Assembly (NCBI GenBank): GCA_038503035.1
Contig: JAVSML010020408.1
Location: 308,436 to 372,435 of the forward strand
Source of the DNA: Crocodylus rhombifer
Lineage: Eukaryota; Chordata; Crocodylia; Crocodylidae
DNA: 64,000 nt
Direction of reading: 5' to 3'
Below the pieces are notes generated by a model that saw only the letters and a list, made by a program, of their open reading frames with translations, was not told the DNA's origin and ran no database searches. Within the stretch, counting starts at the first letter, position 1. Each line of letters begins with the position of its first letter. A program made the position numbers and the translations under genes. Shown here one piece after another: positions 1 through 13,000 of this stretch.

Positions 1-1039
1 TGACTGTTTCTGAATAAACACTGGCCTCACATCCAGCAGCCTTAACCCCTTTATTACTTAATGCTATTAAATGGTTCAGTGAGTTTTATGTTAGTTTCTG
101 AAGTACTCATAAAAATCAGCATTTAGCTTGTGCACCTTTGTGTGGATGAGTGCTTTATAAATTAAATGATTCTTGTTTGTTTGCCCCCTGCCTGTGAATT
201 TAGACTGAATCTCATGCAATAGCACAGCGTTTCCCTACAGTTATTTCATAGCCCTTGTTGGCCAAGGTGGTCCATCAACCTTATATCCTGTTCACACTAC
301 AGATTATTAGGGTCAGTGCTACAGATGTTACAAATGTGTATACTCTAAACACTGTCTGACAGTCCCAAGAGGATTCAGCATGACAAATGTTCATTCATCA
401 TTCTCCTCAGTGGTGTGCAATCCTTATCCCTTGTGCAGTCAATGTGCCAAATACAACACGTTAGTTATTTTCCCAGTTGTTTCCCTTTACCCAACGTGCA
501 GTTTTAATCCTTTTATTCATGCTGTAAATCACTAGTAGTCTATTTTTTGTGTTGTATGGATTCTGTAGTGGGCCTTCATAGAGCTTCGGATATACTTGAT
601 AAGAATGTGTTCCTTGTTTTTCTGATAAGCTTTTGCTTTCTTGCAAGAGGTGCTTGTGTAATCTGCCTATAGCAGGTTGTCAGTTCATATAACACAGTAT
701 TTATTTCCCTGGGTAAACTTGCCCCATAGGACACCACATAAACTATCGATCAATAACCAAACAAATACATACACAATAAAAGGGTTAACTCATACCCTGC
801 AGTCTTTCCCAGACCACAAGAGAATATCCTGTCTCGAAGCTGCAGTCATGCAGGCTCCTCCTCTTTCCCTGCACCCAAGCCTTTGCCTTCCTCTGGGCCA
901 GCCAGTTATCCTCATCATCTGGCCTTCTCCTCCTAGGCAGGCTTACAATCAATCACTTTCTTACTGCTGGCAGCTGGGCTGCAGTTACTGAGGTGTGCAG
1001 CCTGCTACTCTGCCTAATTTAGAATATTGAAACTATATA
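1..1039. other. Non-coding flank upstream of the hAT element
   Basis: A/T-rich sequence with no exon-like piece, tandem repeat or recognisable transposon that I could support. Short ORFs here lack splice context and protein features. Confidence 0.4.
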
Positions 1040-1047
1040 CACTAGAC

Positions 1048-2454
1048 CAGCATTTCTCAACTCATGGGTCGCAACCCAGAAGTGGGTCACAAGAATATAT
1101 GTGTGATGGGGCAAACTCAAGGCTGGATCTCAAATTGGCCCGCCCACCTGTCTCAGGCAGTCTGCCCTGACTTGCCAGCCACGAGTTGAATGTTATCCTG
1201 ATGTATTAAGTGGGAGGCTGCCCATTCACTACCCCGGCGCCAGCAGGTGCTATCCATGGCTCCATACCTTCCCTACACCATTGCCCATGCCTTGCAGATC
1301 AAAGGCATGGACCAGGTCAAATTCAGTCCACTGTTGGGCCTCTATCATGCACACACTCACTTCACCCCCCTCTCACAGGGGCCTCTTTCACTGCACCCAT
1401 CACCGACCCACTCTCTACTGCCCTGCTCCATTGAGCGGCCACCTCCGGCCCACCAGGCTTGCCTGCTCCTGCTCTGGCACGACACATGGAGCACCTTCGG
1501 TTCACTCGAGCTCCCCTACTCTACATGGCCTTTCCTTGTGCCGAACACTGGGCTGCTTTTGCCCCTAGCCCCTCACCAGGCAGCTGATTTCCCACACCTA
1601 CCTGGGGTTGGCCCATGTACCACCCTTCAAGCTGCTCAAGCAGCCCTACTCTACACCCCACACACTCAGTCCTTCAGACACCCCTTATTGCACCCTACTC
1701 TGAGTGGACCCATACCATCACTGTTCACAACACTGCTACTCCCCTCTAGGTCTCCAGGACTCTTTGTCCCTACTGGACTGAGGTGCCTATTAACAGGCAC
1801 GTCTGGCCCCACTGCTCCCACGGTTCTCACAACTACCCACCAGATGGTGGGGACAAGGGTTAAGGCACTCCGAGCCACCTTTCACCAGGGAGGTTAGCAG
1901 TCCTGGCATTTTAATTGAGACTGCCCTGCCATAAGAAGTCCCACCAGGCCTCCCTATCCTGGCAGGGTGCAGTTTAGGTTATGCCCAGGGCCAGGAGCCT
2001 CCAAACCATCCCCTTAGCTCCTGCCCTTACCTCCAAGATAGTCCCAAGCCATAGCTCATCTGGCTGATGTTTCTCTCTCGGCAGCTGGCTGCAAACTGCT
2101 CCCTCACCTATAAGAACTAAGTCCTAAAATGGCCTCCCTAATAATCAGGCACCTGCCGGCTGCCAGCCTCCAGCCCTTGAAGAGGCAAGCACCCAAAGGT
2201 GTGCTGCCACAATATGAAAGGGTCATGAACAAACTTTAAAAATGGGTTCTCCTTTAAAGGAGAAAAACATGGGGAACTGTGGCTTTTCCCTTGCAGGCAG
2301 GCAAAGCTGCCCCCCCATTCACCTTATACCCCCCTGCCCACACCCAGGAGGGCTGGGACAGGGGGCAGCGGGTTGTGAGTGAGGGGCACTGGGTCAGGAC
2401 TGGCTATCTATGTTTACAAATGAGCTCTGGCACAAAGAAGATTGAGAACCACTG
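1048..2454. mobile_element. hAT-type DNA element, split by a solo LTR
   Basis: The left end reads CAGCATTTCTCAAC, and the right end is its imperfect inverse, TTGAGAACCACTG. The flanks hold a degraded 8-bp target duplication (CACTAGAC at 1040-1047 and TGCTAGAC at 2455-2462, six of eight bases matching), which is the size made by hAT transposases. The left part (1048-1101) and right part (2212-2454) match consecutive pieces of the related copy at 53.6 kb, which shows that 1102-2211 is an insertion. There is no transposase, so it is non-autonomous. Confidence 0.75.
1102..2211. mobile_element. Solo LTR of an endogenous retrovirus-like element (copy 1), nested in hAT
   Basis: This 1110-bp GC-rich insert starts TGTGATGGGG and ends GCTGCCACA, the TG...CA ends of an LTR, with a perfect 5-bp duplication ATATG at 1097-1101 and 2212-2216. 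It shares the core GGGAGGCTGCCC (near 1212) and the following segment with the copies at 29.5 and 48.5 kb. No gag, pol or env is present, so it is a solo LTR left by recombination. The 216-codon ORF inside shows no protein features. Orientation is not settled. Confidence 0.75.
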
Positions 2455-2462
2455 TGCTAGAC

Positions 2463-5400
2463 TCCTCTAAGAACTGTGAAGGCTACCCCTGAAATAACAT
2501 TAAAACGACACACAAGTTACCAGAGTTTCCTAACAGTAAAAATTAGAATTACTGCAAGAAATGCTCTTATTACCTAGATGTAAGTAACAAGCATTTCTTC
2601 GTGTGTCCATTGTCTTGTACACAGTTTGCTTCAATTTCTAACAGGCATTGTATGCATTAGCAAGCCTACAAGAGAATTAATACATTGCATGTAGATATGC
2701 ACAACACAAGGGCTCATTCTACAGACAGTCCTTAATACTGAACACTACATCTCTCCTCCTACAAGTTTCACATAACTTGTTTTTGTTTTTTGTCTGCGTT
2801 TGAACTCAATAAATTAGATGCATCATTTATCTCTGTATTGTTTTATGTTGCTTTCTTTTCCTTTTCCTATCTCTTTCTGTTAAGAGTAAATTGCTTAAGG
2901 CAGGAAATGTTATTCATGTTTGTAAATACCCTCATACATTGTTGGCATTGTAGTTAATTGGTAAGTAATGCAGTTCTGGATAAGAAACTTGAGGTAGCAC
3001 ATTTTGCAATAGAATTCAATCTGTCCCTAATGCACTTAGCTAAATATGAGGGGGTTTTTTTCCTTTTCTTGCAATAGTTCACCTCTCTTGTAATGATAAA
3101 GTCAAGCCACTTATGTTGGCAGCTTGATATGATTTTGGTTCTTTTTGTATTTTTCAAGGAATGTCTCTGGGTGCCATTATCAAGGCTTTTTTGAATGTTC
3201 TGCACTAAACAGTCATAGTGCTCTAAATGGGAAAAGTGAACTCATTACTTTGATTTCTGCTCATACTTCTCATGAGTCAAGACCATTAAAGCAATAGGCG
3301 CCGAGACACATTGTGATGTTATCAGTAGTTTTTGATATGTCGATATCACCGAAGCGCCTACTCTTAGCTCTGATGTCTTGATGTGTTTCAGGCAGGCAGT
3401 TCACACTCAAGCTCCCTGAAAATTATCTTGCAGATTGTGTCAGGAAACTTGTGATGCCATCCAATTAGAAAATTATCAAATGTTTGATATGCAATAGCAT
3501 CTGAAAGAAGATGAAAACTGTGTTCTTTATCAAAGATTGTTGATCCTCTGTTAGGGAGAAAGGAAACTGGGGGGGGGCAGGTTATTTATTTCTTTATTAA
3601 AAGCAACTGTTGTGATTTTTGGATCATAGCTAAGATTTGTGAAATATCTTTTCAGCTTATTTCCTATATCGTAACCTTCCTTCACTTTGTTTCTATTTTC
3701 TGGTTTCCACAGATTGTAGCTGTGATGATAAAATAAGTAGTGCTTTCCTCTTGGAGTTAAATAACAAATGTAAATATTTTAAACTTTTCTGAGTTTTTTT
3801 TTGCTTAAATCCAGTTCAAAGATAAACAGAGATTTAAAATACTATTTCAATAAAACCTTGAAATAATATTGGAAACACACTGGATTATTTCAGCTTGAGC
3901 CTTTATACTTGTCTACCCCTTTCATTGAGTTGCCTTTTTGTCAAATTAAATGACAAAACTTTAACCTTGACCTTTCTTTAGTTCAGAGTTTAGTTGTCTG
4001 TCCAGTGGTTCTCCCCAGGTTCCCTCTTTCCTTTGCCCCTTGTAGTCGATGCCCCTGAAAGACCCTCCCATCCTTATTTTATCTTTTCTGAATGCCAGAA
4101 GTACTGAACAGAACAGTGCTTCCTTCTGCATCCCATGAATAAGGCAGTTATACAAAGACATGCAGGTTAGGGAGATCTAAGGGTAAAGATGTGCATATAT
4201 GAGAGAGAGAAAGAGACTAGAACAAAACTAAGAATACAAAAAAAGGCTCCCCTTGCTCTCCTCACCTTGAAGCAATGAATTTCAATAAACAACATAAAAG
4301 GTATCTTATGATAATATTAAAAGATACAGCCATAAAGTTCATAGAGGGGTATTTAACATAACTTCTGCTGAAGACTTCTGGTAGCCTGTAATTTGCATGA
4401 GAAGAATGAAACTTTGCTTATTTGGGGGCAGAATTAGGTTAACAGCAATTTTAGGCTCTGGTCTTTTATTCAGATCGGTATGGCCTGGCTGTCATCATTA
4501 GCTTAGCACATCTGAGGACTCGAACCAAATCATATCCAGTAACAGTTCCGGGTGTTTGCTGTGTTATTTTAAAATACCAGTAGACAAAACTGTTTCTGGC
4601 TTTTGAGATACTTATTTCCCCATCCCCTGAAAACAGACCAGAGCAAAGTGAAAACAAAATAGCTTCGCTTACTGAAGTCTTAAATAGGACCGTTTCGCAA
4701 AGTCAAAGTGGGAAGAGGGGTCAACACAGTGGAAAACCAGTGATATAAACCTTGATGGAAATAATTTTGCTGCACACTACAAGAAACAGAAGAATACAAT
4801 CAAAATACAATTGCCTACTCTTTTCAGTGACTCAATTAAAAAGAATGAAAAGTTAGGCACTGTATTTCCCTCCCCCCGCCCCAGTGAAATTCATTTCTGT
4901 AATAGCAAGCATGTCCTAATTCTAGGGAGGGGAACGGTCTGTTCACAGGAACTTCAGTCCTCTGACAGGAGATATTTTTGCTATTGGCAGGATGTAACCA
5001 GTAAAGTTTCATAGTAGGAATTAGATGTGATCATCATCTTTCCTTTGTCTTTGTTGTTGCAAATTTGAAGGGGCATATTGCCTCTTCTGAATAGAATAAT
5101 TTTATGGAAAGATGAACGAAATGGAAAAGATAGCAGCCAGTAAACCAAAGGAAAGAGCCAAAAAAATTAATTAGAAGTATAAATAGCCACACTTTTAAGT
5201 ATAAATAATCTAGGCTCTGGAAGAGAAGTGTTTCCTGAACATTGTATCCATTTATACTCATTACAGTACCTTGTACTGAACAAATTAAAAGCTATTTTGC
5301 AGAATTACATTTTCCTAAACTATCTGGCACAATTAGCCAACCTTCAGAAAAGCAAATCAAATTTAATTTAGTAAATATTGGAAGCCCAAGGAAGAAGCTA

Positions 5401-5840
5401 CAGAGATGAGTTTGTATACAGTGTCACAAACAGATATGTGAAAGAGTCTCTATTAGAAATTTCCAGGAAGTATGACATAAAAACGTATTTTGTATCATTA
5501 TTTCTGAAATGGCTTTAAAATACATAAAGCTGTGAGAGGGGTGAGAGCAATAGAGGAAATATTTCCTATTCGGTCAGTGTGTCAGGGTTACTCAGCTCCT
5601 TGTATACTGATTTCATGCATCAGAAAGTCTGACGGAGTGCCATGAACATCCATTCCTCCCCGTTTCACAGCCCTTGTATTTGCAAAGTGCTGCTCTGATT
5701 CAGCCTCTCCTGAACACACTGGCCTTCAGGAACTTGATTCCTTTTCTGAGCCTTTGCACTGATATTGTTGCCATTTTATAGATACTCTTTTTTTTTTTAT
5801 TGTGTTGGGTAATGTGAGATCTATGGAGAAAAAATCATGC
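2463..5840. other. Non-coding, mostly A/T-rich flank
   Basis: I see only short low-complexity runs such as G7 near 3571 and a GA run at 4201-4217. No exon with a CFAP20-domain piece was found here despite looking for the missing upstream exon. Confidence 0.4.
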
Positions 5841-6268
5841 TATTAAATTAAACAGACAAGGGTCTTTGGGTGAATCTGATATCTTTTATTAGACCAACTT
5901 AAATAGTTGCAAAAAAAATTCTTAGCAAGCTTTCGGGTTTAAAAACCCTTTGTCAGGCTGAGAAAGCCTCTGCAGTTGGTGTGTGCTCTTCCTGGCTGGA
6001 ATTTACATCTTGACTGACTGCCCGTCTCGCGTTGCAGCCCAGCCCAGCCTCTGGCTTTACTATTCATTCCCAGCCAGGAAGAGCTCACACCAACTGCAGA
6101 GGCTTCCTCAGCCTGATGAAGGGTCTTTAAACCCAAAAGCTTGCTAAGAATTTTTTTTTCCAACTATTTAAGTTGGTCTAATAAAAGGTATCAGATTCAC
6201 CCAAGGAACCTTGTCTGCCTGTGAACTTAGAACAACACGGCTACAACCTACACCCTGGTATTAAATTA
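5841..6268. mobile_element. Foldback MITE with 10-bp target duplication
   Basis: The element at 5851-6258 has two long arms in inverted orientation. The left arm includes the words GAATCTGATATCTTTTATTA, ACCAACTTAAATAGTTG and AGCAAGCTTTCGGGTTT, and the right arm has their reverse complements near 6126-6210. The next segment, about CTGCAGTTGGTGTG...CTTCCTGGCTGG, is also mirrored (5969-6000 and 6072-6102). The ten bases TATTAAATTA at 5841-5850 recur at 6259-6268. The right end carries about 45 bases (to CGGCTACAACC) missing at the left. This resembles palindromic MITEs reported from crocodilians (Chompy-type), though I cannot confirm the name. Confidence 0.75.
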
Positions 6269-9200
6269 GGCCTATACTCAATAATTGTTCAATCTGCTAT
6301 GATTACCTTCTTGAGTACTTAAATTTGTAGATGGGTTGTTGACGTAGCCAAGTGTTATGAGAGGACAGAACTAAATTGCATTGGATTTTGGGCCATAGGG
6401 CAAAATGATAAATATGCACTATTAGCTGAAAGAGGGAATTGAAGTCTGTGACATTAGTGAGTCTCTTCAACTTTTCTCTTCTTTGGTTGCCTGCCTTCAG
6501 AACAGGAATAATGATCTTAATCCACCTGTACAAAGCAGTTTGTGATCTATGGATAGCTCATATGAAGGCTGAATACTTTTAGAATACTAAAATTAATGTT
6601 TGTATCTGCATACCAGTAATTAACTCCACTCTGTCTGTCTTTACCAAGATACAGAACCACAGTTTTAAGAGGCTTAAATGAATAGGTGAATTATATGGAG
6701 TTTTCTTTCTTCATCAGCCTTAGCAAAAGATCTGCTTTCATATTTGGCAAACTTTCAGGCTGATCCATTTAAAAGGAGAGGAAACACACTGATTTTTAAG
6801 GACAAGCAAGTAAAATGAAGCATCCCTTCAACAGTCCAACATCAGTTTTTTTCTAAGTTGTTTTTAAGCCTTGAAATGAACATTAACAAATGTTTGTAAA
6901 GTGTTGTATATTTAGGAGCAAAGTGAATAGGTAATCTGAGCAGATGAGTTTATCCTCTTGGGTAGTCGCTACCATTTACTCACATTTTCGCTATAGTTGC
7001 CATTGTGAGGAGAATAGTCAATCAAAGTTGAAGATATAAAATAGAATTTGAAAATTGAATTGAAAAGTAATTTTACTTTCAAATGGGTTTGCAAATGTAG
7101 ACGTTAAGTGTGAAATGAATGCAGTTAATGACCATAGCTGGGAGAGTTATGCACCTGCTGATCACAGGGATATTATTATAAATGAGGTTGATTTTCCTGT
7201 TGACTACCTCATTTTTTCTCAACATGGTCTCATTACTTTTCTATCACATGTCTGACCCTTAGATATGAATGCTCAAGCACAGACATAATAAAAGTACATT
7301 AACTCTTATATAGCTTTTTAAATATGTCTCTGAGTACAAGGAGAGTAATGCTCATGTTTTTTGTTTTCATAGGTTTAACATAGGTCAGGTTTCTTGATAG
7401 CAACAAAAAAAAAGGAAGCACAATATGAGCCATTTTGCAGGAGAGATTCCTAAATTCTACCTTAGCACCTAGATATCTACATTAGCCCAATAAGAGGTGT
7501 GCGTGTGCGTGTGTTAACTGTCAAGATCTCTATTTGCTTGTATTATTAACAAGAATAAAACCTGTACTTCTGAGTAAAAAACTTAAGCAACAAGTCAGTT
7601 GTCCCAAAAGCAGACATTTTTAGCACTTTCCTCAAGTCTGCCCCTGGCTGTTTGAATGTTTCTGTGGGAGAATATGAATGCACATATAGATCTAAATTTA
7701 TTTCAGGAAAAAAACCCATCTCTTTAGGAGTGATTATAATTGTATGTCTTAGTGTAGCATTTGTTAATACCAGGCATGTGATATGATATTGGACTCTTGT
7801 GTTTCATAGCTGATTGTTTAAATTGGTACATCTTTATCTGACAGACCATGCTTTGTATTGAGCCTGGATATTACTGAGCTACACATATGCCAATGACCAT
7901 TTTATTGCTATGGTAGGTAATTTATTCCAGAGGAAGGACAATAAAAAGAAATGTAACCAAATCAGGACAAAAGATTAGGTTTAAACATAGGTTGCAAACA
8001 AATCTTGGTATTTATGGTATGCTATTAAGTTTTTATTGCCACTTATTTGGAAAGGCAGGTCTAACTTATATTTGTATGGTTTCAGTTGCATCCAGTCTTA
8101 TTCTCAGCACTTTGCTGTTGCTCCATCTGGAGCAGCCCTTTCCATTAAGAATTGTACCGTTTTGACTTCAGTGATAGTAGGTTTAGGTTCTGCTTAAGTA
8201 ATGAGATCATTACAGCAAATGGCTTCTCATTTTAGCTCTTGAAAATAAGACACCAGCAGCTTGATCTTCAAGAAAGCTGACCAACTTTTGTTCCAACTGT
8301 GGGAGCTACAAGTTTTCAGGATTTCTAAAAAAATGGTATACTGGTTAACCCAAGTGAATAGCCTCCTAAAATAGCTCTCAGTGGGTGCATCTACATGGGG
8401 CCATACTGCGCCATTGTTACTGCACTGTGATTTAGTACTTCATTTTGGAAGTACAGCTTTAGCAAGGACCCATTACAGCTAGGTTAATTCTTGGAGTGTG
8501 CATGATATCTGACACTTTGTTCATCTGCTGTCCAAAACCCTTGCCTGGTGACAAGACTGGATAACAAGTAAAGGGATTCCTATAAATTCTATGAAGTTGC
8601 TATTAACTTTTAATGGGTTTATAACTGGGTCTTTGACTCGGTCATATCTGTGGTGTGGACAGGGTTGGAGAGACAATCTAAGTATGTGTCACAGGCTTCA
8701 GAGTTGCACCCTGTTGAGGGGGATGAAGGCACTTCACAGTGTGCTCTCAGGATACCCATCAGCAGCTCCAGAAAGAAGGTGTTATATTAGCTCAACTCTG
8801 GGAGGTTGTCTTCACAGCTTACAAAAAGCTAGAAACAGTCTCTATTTTCACAATGCTTTTTTGTAGAAATCAAAGGGGAAAATGCCACTTGTGCTGAGAA
8901 GAAATTCTTGCTTGGCTTTGGACTGAAACACCTGCATTAAACCAGCTTTGATTAAAATGGGGGAAAAAAATCCAAACTCTCTTAACATTAATTGGGAGTC
9001 ATTTGTCAGAATGAATTGTCATCATCTTCCCGGGGGGTTGTTAATTGCAGGAAATGATGAGTCTAGTAGAAATAGATAAAGTTGTTCAGAAATAATAAAT
9101 GAATTCATCATGATTTCCCTGTATAAAAAAATAGCCTTTAGGGTAACATCAATTTTCCAATATAACAAGGCAGGACAGGTAGGGGGATGCTAAGCCTGCT

Positions 9201-9909
9201 GTGCTACCCCTGAGACCTAAAGGGAACAGAACATAAAAATGAGCCTCTTTATCAATTTGAAGCAAACCTAATCTTTGTGATCATGGCTGTGGTCTAAATC
9301 TATTAGAGCTGTTCGGATTCAGTGTCCTTGGTGTCACTAGAAGATGACCTGAATTGTGAACAATAAACTTGTATATTATAATTCACATTTGGAGATATGT
9401 GCTTAGGAAGTGAAACCGACAGTCAGTGTTTTGTGTCTATCCTTAAGTTGACAAAGAGTCTATATAAAATGACAGGTGCATTTTTAGGAAAAGGCGGCCC
9501 ATAATGTTTTTCTATTTAGTAGGTGACAGCGTGTCCCAAAATAACACAAGCTTAAGGGGCAGTAACAAGCATGATTATTAAAGGCTAGTGGCTTCTCAAT
9601 GCATACAAATTGAATTCTTTCATAGGCTGAAGGGCTGTGAAACTCGAGTGAAGAGTGTAGAGCATTGAAATAGAATTAGCATGTAAAGTGATTTTATATA
9701 TGCAGGCTTGTAGCCACCAAGTTTGGATTTGAGCAAGAAATCTCATTACTTATCTTGTAAAAGAAGTAATTCTTAAATTCCCCATTTGCTATTGCTGATA
9801 TAAAGGTTCTGCATATGAATAATAGTTTTCTGTAGTTGCCCAAAGATAGTGGGTTATTGAATTGACAAAGATCCATCTCTTCTAACACCCCCCACTTTCT
9901 CTTTTACAG
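6269..9909. other. Non-coding sequence upstream of exon A (intron or 5' flank)
   Basis: A/T-rich. Apart from a MITE-like stretch near 8.4 kb and a GTGTGCGTGTGCGTGTGT run near 7497-7514, I see no features. The exon preceding exon A should end in phase 2; none was recognised. Confidence 0.4.
8393..8520. mobile_element. MITE-like repeat (CATCTACA family), partial
   Basis: Begins GGGTGCATCTACATGG and continues with TACTGCACTGTGATTTAGTA and CTTCATTTTGGAAGTAC. The same word order (CATCTACA..., TTACTGC, TAGTACTTCATT) occurs in the element at 43.1 kb. The right border is uncertain. Confidence 0.5.
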
Positions 9910-10024
9910 AGTAACTGATTTAGGAAATACTAAAAGAAGATTGTATTTATCAACAGTCCAGAAAGAGTTGTCTATAACTCCTCTGCATGCAAAAATTCCT
10001 CTTTTTATGATCAAGCGCAAAATA
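9910..10024 (+). CDS. CFAP20DC: CFAP20DC exon A: central part of the CFAP20 domain
   Basis: The acceptor is a pyrimidine run ending in ACAG at 9906-9909 and the donor is GTAGGT at 10025. The first base completes a codon begun in the previous exon (phase 2 start). Then 38 codons follow, including [15 protein letters not shown] and ending in PLFMIKRKI, and the exon ends in phase 0. The TDLGN-KRRLY stretch resembles the CFAP20 fold, where a short beta strand is followed by a basic segment before the tryptophan that opens the next exon. The exon is too short to stand out as an ORF and was found by looking upstream of exon B for the expected domain piece. The preceding exon was not found in 1-9909, so it is either further upstream or missed. 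Confidence 0.85.
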
Positions 10025-13000
10025 GTAGGTATTTTAAGAATGTTACTTAATGTGCAGTTTAACTCTGTTTGTTTGTATTGGAATACATATACATATGTAA
10101 ATCTATTTTATTAAGATTGGTGTCATATTAATGGTTGCAACTTCCTCAAGATATTGTTGAGGAGACATGTATCATGTTGTGTGTGTGTGCGCATGTATGT
10201 GTGTGTGTTCATTGAACTCCCCCCGCACTGAGTGACAGACAAGCTGCTCAGTAGCAAGTAGCCCAAGCTACCTTTGCACACAGATCTGAGGCTCCTGGCA
10301 CACATTGTATTTCTGGAGCAATTAACATGTTAATCATGCCATAAACAGCAACTGACCACACATTCAAATTTATGGAGCCATAACGTAGCCAACCAGCCAC
10401 ACAGATATAACTCAAAAAATATGTGAACATCTTTGTGGCAGGTTAGCATGGTGCCGTAAATTGAATATGTGACATGCCCCATCATCCTGATGACAACTGT
10501 AAGCTAATTGTCAGCATCAGGATGCAGGCTTGCCAGGACTGACACCTTCAAGAGCCTTGCCCTGCAGCCCCCAATCGTTACGTTTCTTTAAAGTGCCAGA
10601 CCCTGGCAAGCCTCAAGGCATGGTGCAGCTCTGGAGTGTGACACTCACTGATCCTGAGGATCAGGCAGGGACAGCTTGGATCTGAACCAGGACTAGGGCT
10701 GCCTGGTCCTGAATCCTGATGCTCAAATGAGCATCAGGGTCCAGCATGGGGTATCTGCAGGGTTCAGGACAAAGCTGCCCCTTGCCCAATTGGCAGGATC
10801 AGGTTGGAGGCAGCTCCAGGTCCCGAACCCAGCTATCCCCCAGAGGATGCTGGGTGTACAGCTAGGGATGGGGGAGCTGCTTCTAGCCTGTTGCATGTGC
10901 TGGTTTAAAGAGGTGCCTGATAGGAGCAGCAGGGGAGAGGGGAGCTTTTTCCATCCCCAGCTGCACATGTCCCTTTAAAAAGATGCCCAGGATGAGCAGC
11001 TGGGGGTGAGGGAGCTGTTTCTACCCCACACTGCTTGTGCAGGCACTTCTTTAAGCCAGCATTATGCAGCAAGGGAGGTGAGAGCTCCCCCATCCCCAGC
11101 CATGCTCTTGGGGCACAGTGAGCCTGACACTGAGAAGCACCTCCCCGATGCCAAGATTACTGCGCTTGGGAACATAAAAAAGTGCATGGACATTCATTCA
11201 GGGGTCCCACCTCCACACACACATTTTAAAGGTCCAGAGCTCTGTAAACCCAGCACTAGGGAAAGGCTTCCTGATGTTGGGCTCATGGCACTCTGGACCT
11301 TTTTAAAGTGGGCATGCAGCTGAGACCCAGATACCTGTGGAAGTGGCACCTAGAGTGAGGGGAGCTCCCAGTTCCCCAGTTGCTGTTTTCAGGTGTGTGG
11401 GGGGTGAAGCTCAAGAGCTGGGAACTTTCTGCTCCCCACTTGTAGGTACCCCCTATTTCCAGGTGCCCACCACTCCCCAGTTGTGTGTGGCATGGCAGGT
11501 TGCATGATTTGGGGAATGGAGCATAATATTCCTCAGACTCCAACTGCATGACTGCCTTCATCCCTGCCTCCAGCCTGAGTGACAGCCAAAGCCGAGGTGG
11601 CCGCAGAGCTGTGGTATAGTTGGCGTTTTCTGTCTGTTATAACAGATCTCTGCTGCTTCCTATTCTGCTACACTCCGTTTATTCTGTTACTCTTTCTATT
11701 CAAACGCATCATGTCACTTCCCACTTACTGTTCTCTCTGGCTACTGCTCATCTACCTATATAAACCCACAGCCTCTGTATCGGGTTTTTTCTCTTGTATC
11801 ATCTTGACCCTTCTGTCCTGATAAATTTTGAACTCCTGTGGTCTTTCTAGTCTTAGTATCACTCATGACCAAACTCCATCTCTCCAATTCTCCTCCCTTG
11901 CAGTCCTTGAACTTCCCATCCTCTCCTAAACCTTTGTCTCCTTTAATGGAGTTCAGGGCCAGTAACCCTATTCAGCCACCTCATGGGGTTTTTTTTGCCG
12001 ACTCTAAAAAGCATGAAAATGACTTGTTTCAAAATAATAGAATAAAAATCAACCTCCACTCTTTAGAATTTCACCACATCATATGATAAGCATTTAGTAG
12101 AACAGAAATCTGAGTAGTTAGTGGGCACCTCATAGAGAATCAGCCGTGTCAAATACTGCTGCCACTTATAGAAGTATCTGAAGATGAGATGAGTGAGTTT
12201 ACTAAAATTGTTTAGGAGTATGTATACACTGCACAAATACATAACATTCATAGGATACTTCACAGCTTTATATATTTCACAGATATAAGGCCAGATATCA
12301 GAGAAAATATTTCACAAATTCAAAAATTTATTAAGGGTTATTTTAAAATAGTTTAGTTGAAGGCAGTTGTATTAACTTTGTACTTTTAAATTCCATGAGT
12401 TTTTCTACTTTTACGGCAAGAACTGTTATTTAAAAATGAATATGCATCAGGCCATACCCTTGAAGTAGTTATTAATTCAAGATCCATTGAAATAAATTTT
12501 TTTTCTTCAATATAGTTTCAATTAGTTGGCCTTGGTGTCAGGCTAACAATAATGTTTCAGAACTAAAGTATGCATTAATGGACAATAAATTAAGATCAAT
12601 CAGAATATGAACTTCAGTTATAAGGTTTAATTCAGAAAATAAATCATTCATCAGAAATCTGACTAAACATTCTGATCAGTTATAATGAGAAAATGTTTTA
12701 ATAACTTTAATCCTTGAACAGCATCTGTATCTTAAGGTTAGGTCTAAATTCTTTGGACACTGAATATGTAACTATGTTTTTAGTTTGTTGGCTGTCCAGC
12801 TTTTTATTGTACATCTTGGTAGAAGCTTTGTTGTTCTTTCTGATCAAAATTAATATTTCTGCACATCTAAGATTGTATGTCTATGAACATGTTGATAATT
12901 ACTGGTGGCTCCTCTCTTCAGTGTAAAATCAGTATTTCTATAAGCATGCTAGTCTTGTATAACTAGGGGAATATTTGTTGTGCGTAGTTCAGTGCTGTTT

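Noticed and set aside
1247..1897. 216-codon plus-strand ORF
   Set aside because: Lies wholly inside solo LTR copy 1, is GC-driven, overlaps other frames, and shows no motif or conserved domain.
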